From assembly GCA_026874595.1 (NCBI GenBank), contig CM049312.1, positions 67,302,929-67,366,928 of the forward strand: a stretch of 64,000 nucleotides of DNA, read 5' to 3'. Positions 62,010 through 64,000 of this stretch are shown here, piece after piece. Numbering within the stretch: position 1 is the stretch's first letter; the number at the start of each line of letters is the position of its first letter. Under the pieces are notes generated by a model. The model worked only from the letters and a program-made list of their open reading frames with translations, was not told where the DNA came from and did not search any database. Source of the DNA: Sipunculus nudus (taxonomy: Eukaryota; Annelida; Sipuncula; Golfingiida; Sipunculidae). A program made the translations under genes and the position numbers.

Positions 62010-62182
62010 CCGGCTTCCGTAGTCGAGGGGGTATAGCACAGGACTCAAAGACAGGATGAGCGCTCTGCAGGAGAGACTGTGCCCAACAATCGTGTTTCAC
62101 TCGCAAACGAATGTGACTTTCGGGGGTTCCGTGGTGTTATAACCCAGGAATGAGGACGACACACACCCAGGACCCGCAGAGG
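62010..62182 (+). repeat. tRNA-derived SINE family 4, copy lacking the B box
   Basis: The head ccggcttccgtagtcgaggg, gcacaggactcaa, the body gagcgctctgcagg and the tail acacacccaggacccgcag match the copy at 39960-40200 in order. About 60 bp between aggactcaa and gacaggatgagc, which in the other copy carry the B box, are missing. This copy could not direct normal internal RNA polymerase III initiation. Confidence 0.7.
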
Positions 62183-62233
62183 ATTCCACAGGAATTTCCC
62201 TTCCAAAACCTTAGCAAGTTTTATTGTTACCTT
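62181..62233 (+). repeat. 55-bp direct repeat flanking the SINE (right copy)
   Basis: Second copy of 61949-62003, directly after the SINE tail. Confidence 0.7.
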
Positions 62234-62294
62234 TTATTATTTTAAATGCATTTAATCGGTGCGGTTTAACGTGTACACGCAAGTATCCTTCTGC

Positions 62295-62561
62295 GTAAAG
62301 CTAAGATTCCTTATGTACGGAATGCGTCAGGCGGAATGCTTCATGCGGATAGAATCTGTATTGAATGAAGAAATAAGGTGAGATTCCTAATTCTACCCGG
62401 ATCCGGCATGCAGAATGCATATCCGGGAAAACGAATCTCTACATTTAGCGAATTTTTCCGGTTCCGCATGGGATCCAGGAGCAACACATAGAAAAACATG
62501 CATGCCGCCGTTCGGGTTCACATGAAATTCCGCACGCCGTAAATAAGGAATCTTAGGTTAC
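62295..62561 (+). mobile_element. MITE with ctaagattccttat termini
   Basis: The left end gtaaagctaagattccttat is continued by gtacgg. The right end is ccgtaaataaggaatcttag followed by gttac. These are inverted repeats of about 22 bp with two or three mismatches. The interior is rich in short inverted words (ccggatccgg, gaatgcg). About 267 bp, non-coding; superfamily unknown. Confidence 0.7.
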
Positions 62562-62604
62562 ATTACATGATATATATATATATATATATAACACATAGAT
62601 TTTA

Positions 62605-62619
62605 TAAACTGTTCGCCCA

Positions 62620-62692
<73 letters not shown>

Positions 62693-62708
62693 CTGGGCAA
62701 TCAGTTTA
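62605..62708. repeat. TA microsatellite inside an 18-bp inverted repeat
   Basis: Arms taaactgttcgcccagtt (62605-62622) and aactgggcaatcagttta (62691-62708) match in 16 of 18 positions and enclose about 68 bp of (TA)n. A second TA run lies at 62570-62590. The whole can extrude as one long hairpin. Confidence 0.85.
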
Positions 62709-64000
62709 TATTCAGTTGATCTTTTTGGCGGGAAATTGTCAATATGCAACAGTTCAAAACAGCGCGTGCAAATGCGATATCAAAAGCAGACAATTTTCGA
62801 AGGTCTGTTCAATTTCGAGATGACTTATGTTCTTCAGGAGTTTTCTCAAACTATCAAGGAACCCGAACCCATATAACTGAATGGTTAACGTAGAGAAGAT
62901 GTAACAAAGAAGCCATGTGTACTTCGCATAATAAAAATATGCTTGTTTAAAAATGCCGGCGTTGTTGATGATATGGCCACCATTTGATTGGGGTCATAGA
63001 AACGCACCGATCATCTCATGACAAAATATTTATATAAGTCGATGTCTGCTGCCAGGGTACGGAAAAACGTGTCATAGCAATCAAAAGACAAAAGCTCCAG
63101 GAAACTGGTAGGATTTAAACCTGGACTGTTAATTGACATTCAACATCCGACACACGGTGACATGCTTACTATTAACACTTAACGGCCCGTTAAGTTGAAT
63201 AATATTGCGAGAACTCTGGGATATCTTCCATACTGTAAAAGAGCTTTTCCTAATCGTTAGAAACGAAAATATTTTATGAAGCTTTTCCTTAAGCCGTTTA
63301 ATCCATCAAGTACAGATCACGTTATGCTTGAATTTTGTCATGATCAGTTAAGTATACTGATTTGCCCTGTTTAAATGAAATGTTGACAGTTTCTTTGTCC
63401 TTTGCCATAGTATGAATTAATCCATAAAAATCATCTGCCGTTATTTGACTTGATGCATGTTATACATATCTCATGAAACCTTTTTGAACAGATCCAGTGT
63501 GGGTAAACGTAATACAGGGGACCTTTTCTTACATAAGATACTCTATGTTTTTACCCTATCACAATGTGACTTTCTGAAAGATATCAGCCATTCTATTTAG
63601 TATGACCCTTGAAATATACACAGAGTTCATTATAATTTAAGTAATATTAAGATCACCCAAAGATTCTTTACAAAAATGTTAATTGGGCCTGTAACATTTG
63701 AACTGGGCCTGTAACTTTAGGACATTACAGGACCGACTGGCCTGTTCCATCCAATGCTAAGTCGCAAACACTTTAAATGTGCCTGAGCATTTATTGTATA
63801 GACTGACAGATATAAGACATATTCAACCCAATACACTACTTGGTATAATTGTTATTTATCAATAATGTATACAATGTCATTATTTATGTATATATACAAA
63901 ACCTTTACGCAAGGAAGTGCAAGAGAATGGTGGAATTGGCTAAAACAATGCAGTGAGTTAAAGGGGAGTATGGTGACAGAAAGGTAAACATATAAATACT
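62709..64000. other. Non-coding, nothing recognised
   Basis: No supported gene or element to the end of the window. Confidence 0.4.

Noticed and set aside
1-64000. CRISPR arrays, bacterial operons, prophage or plasmid features
   Set aside because: Minisatellites have no unique spacers, there are no dense open frames or ribosome binding sites, and introns, SINEs and LINEs show the sequence is animal.

Overview
The window looks like AT-rich genomic DNA from an invertebrate animal. The case for a eukaryote is short coding islands with GT/GC...AG splice boundaries, long non-coding stretches, tRNA-derived SINEs, LINE, DIRS and Ty3/gypsy remnants, many MITEs with terminal inverted repeats, and several large minisatellites. 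A SUEL-type galactose/rhamnose-binding lectin exon, a decayed C-type lectin fragment and the style of the repeats fit a mollusc or another lophotrochozoan. The species cannot be named from sequence alone.

The best gene is on the + strand: a signal-peptide exon (37709-37772, GC-AG intron), a SUEL lectin exon (41654-41944) and a PAN/apple-like exon ending in a stop (46529-46752), with AATAAA at 47288. All junctions are phase 1, and the spliced reading frame predicts a secreted protein of about 192 residues. Its second intron holds two antisense retroelement remnants. One is a DIRS-type reverse transcriptase (about 42340-43080). The other is a Ty3/gypsy fragment (44720-46483) in which the integrase C-terminus lies upstream of RT-RNase H, the unusual Gmr1-like order. 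It ends 45 bp before exon 3.

A second, less certain + strand gene spans 27954-30503: a signal peptide plus a Cys-containing product of about 151 residues in two exons, not recognised. A decayed C-type lectin exon lies at 34201-34413, and an orphan Cys-rich, phase-1 terminal exon at 61787-61947.

Region by region: 1-20 kb is non-coding with five minisatellites or degenerate repeats (34, 39, 26-28, about 30 and 38 bp), a SINE head and a nested MITE pair. 20-21.4 kb is locally CpG-rich. 25-36 kb has MITEs, a complex hairpin, LINE scraps and a 340-bp tandem family present in both orientations. 36-47 kb is the lectin locus. 47-53 kb is mostly non-coding. 53.2-56 kb is one LINE interrupted by two MITEs. 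57.0-59.85 kb is a 33-bp minisatellite array with higher-order structure. 61.8-62.7 kb has the orphan exon, a B-box-deleted SINE, a MITE and a TA hairpin.

The long frames over the 33-, 38- and 39-bp arrays are not treated as genes. All exon calls are by eye: no alignment, gene predictor or transcript data could be run.
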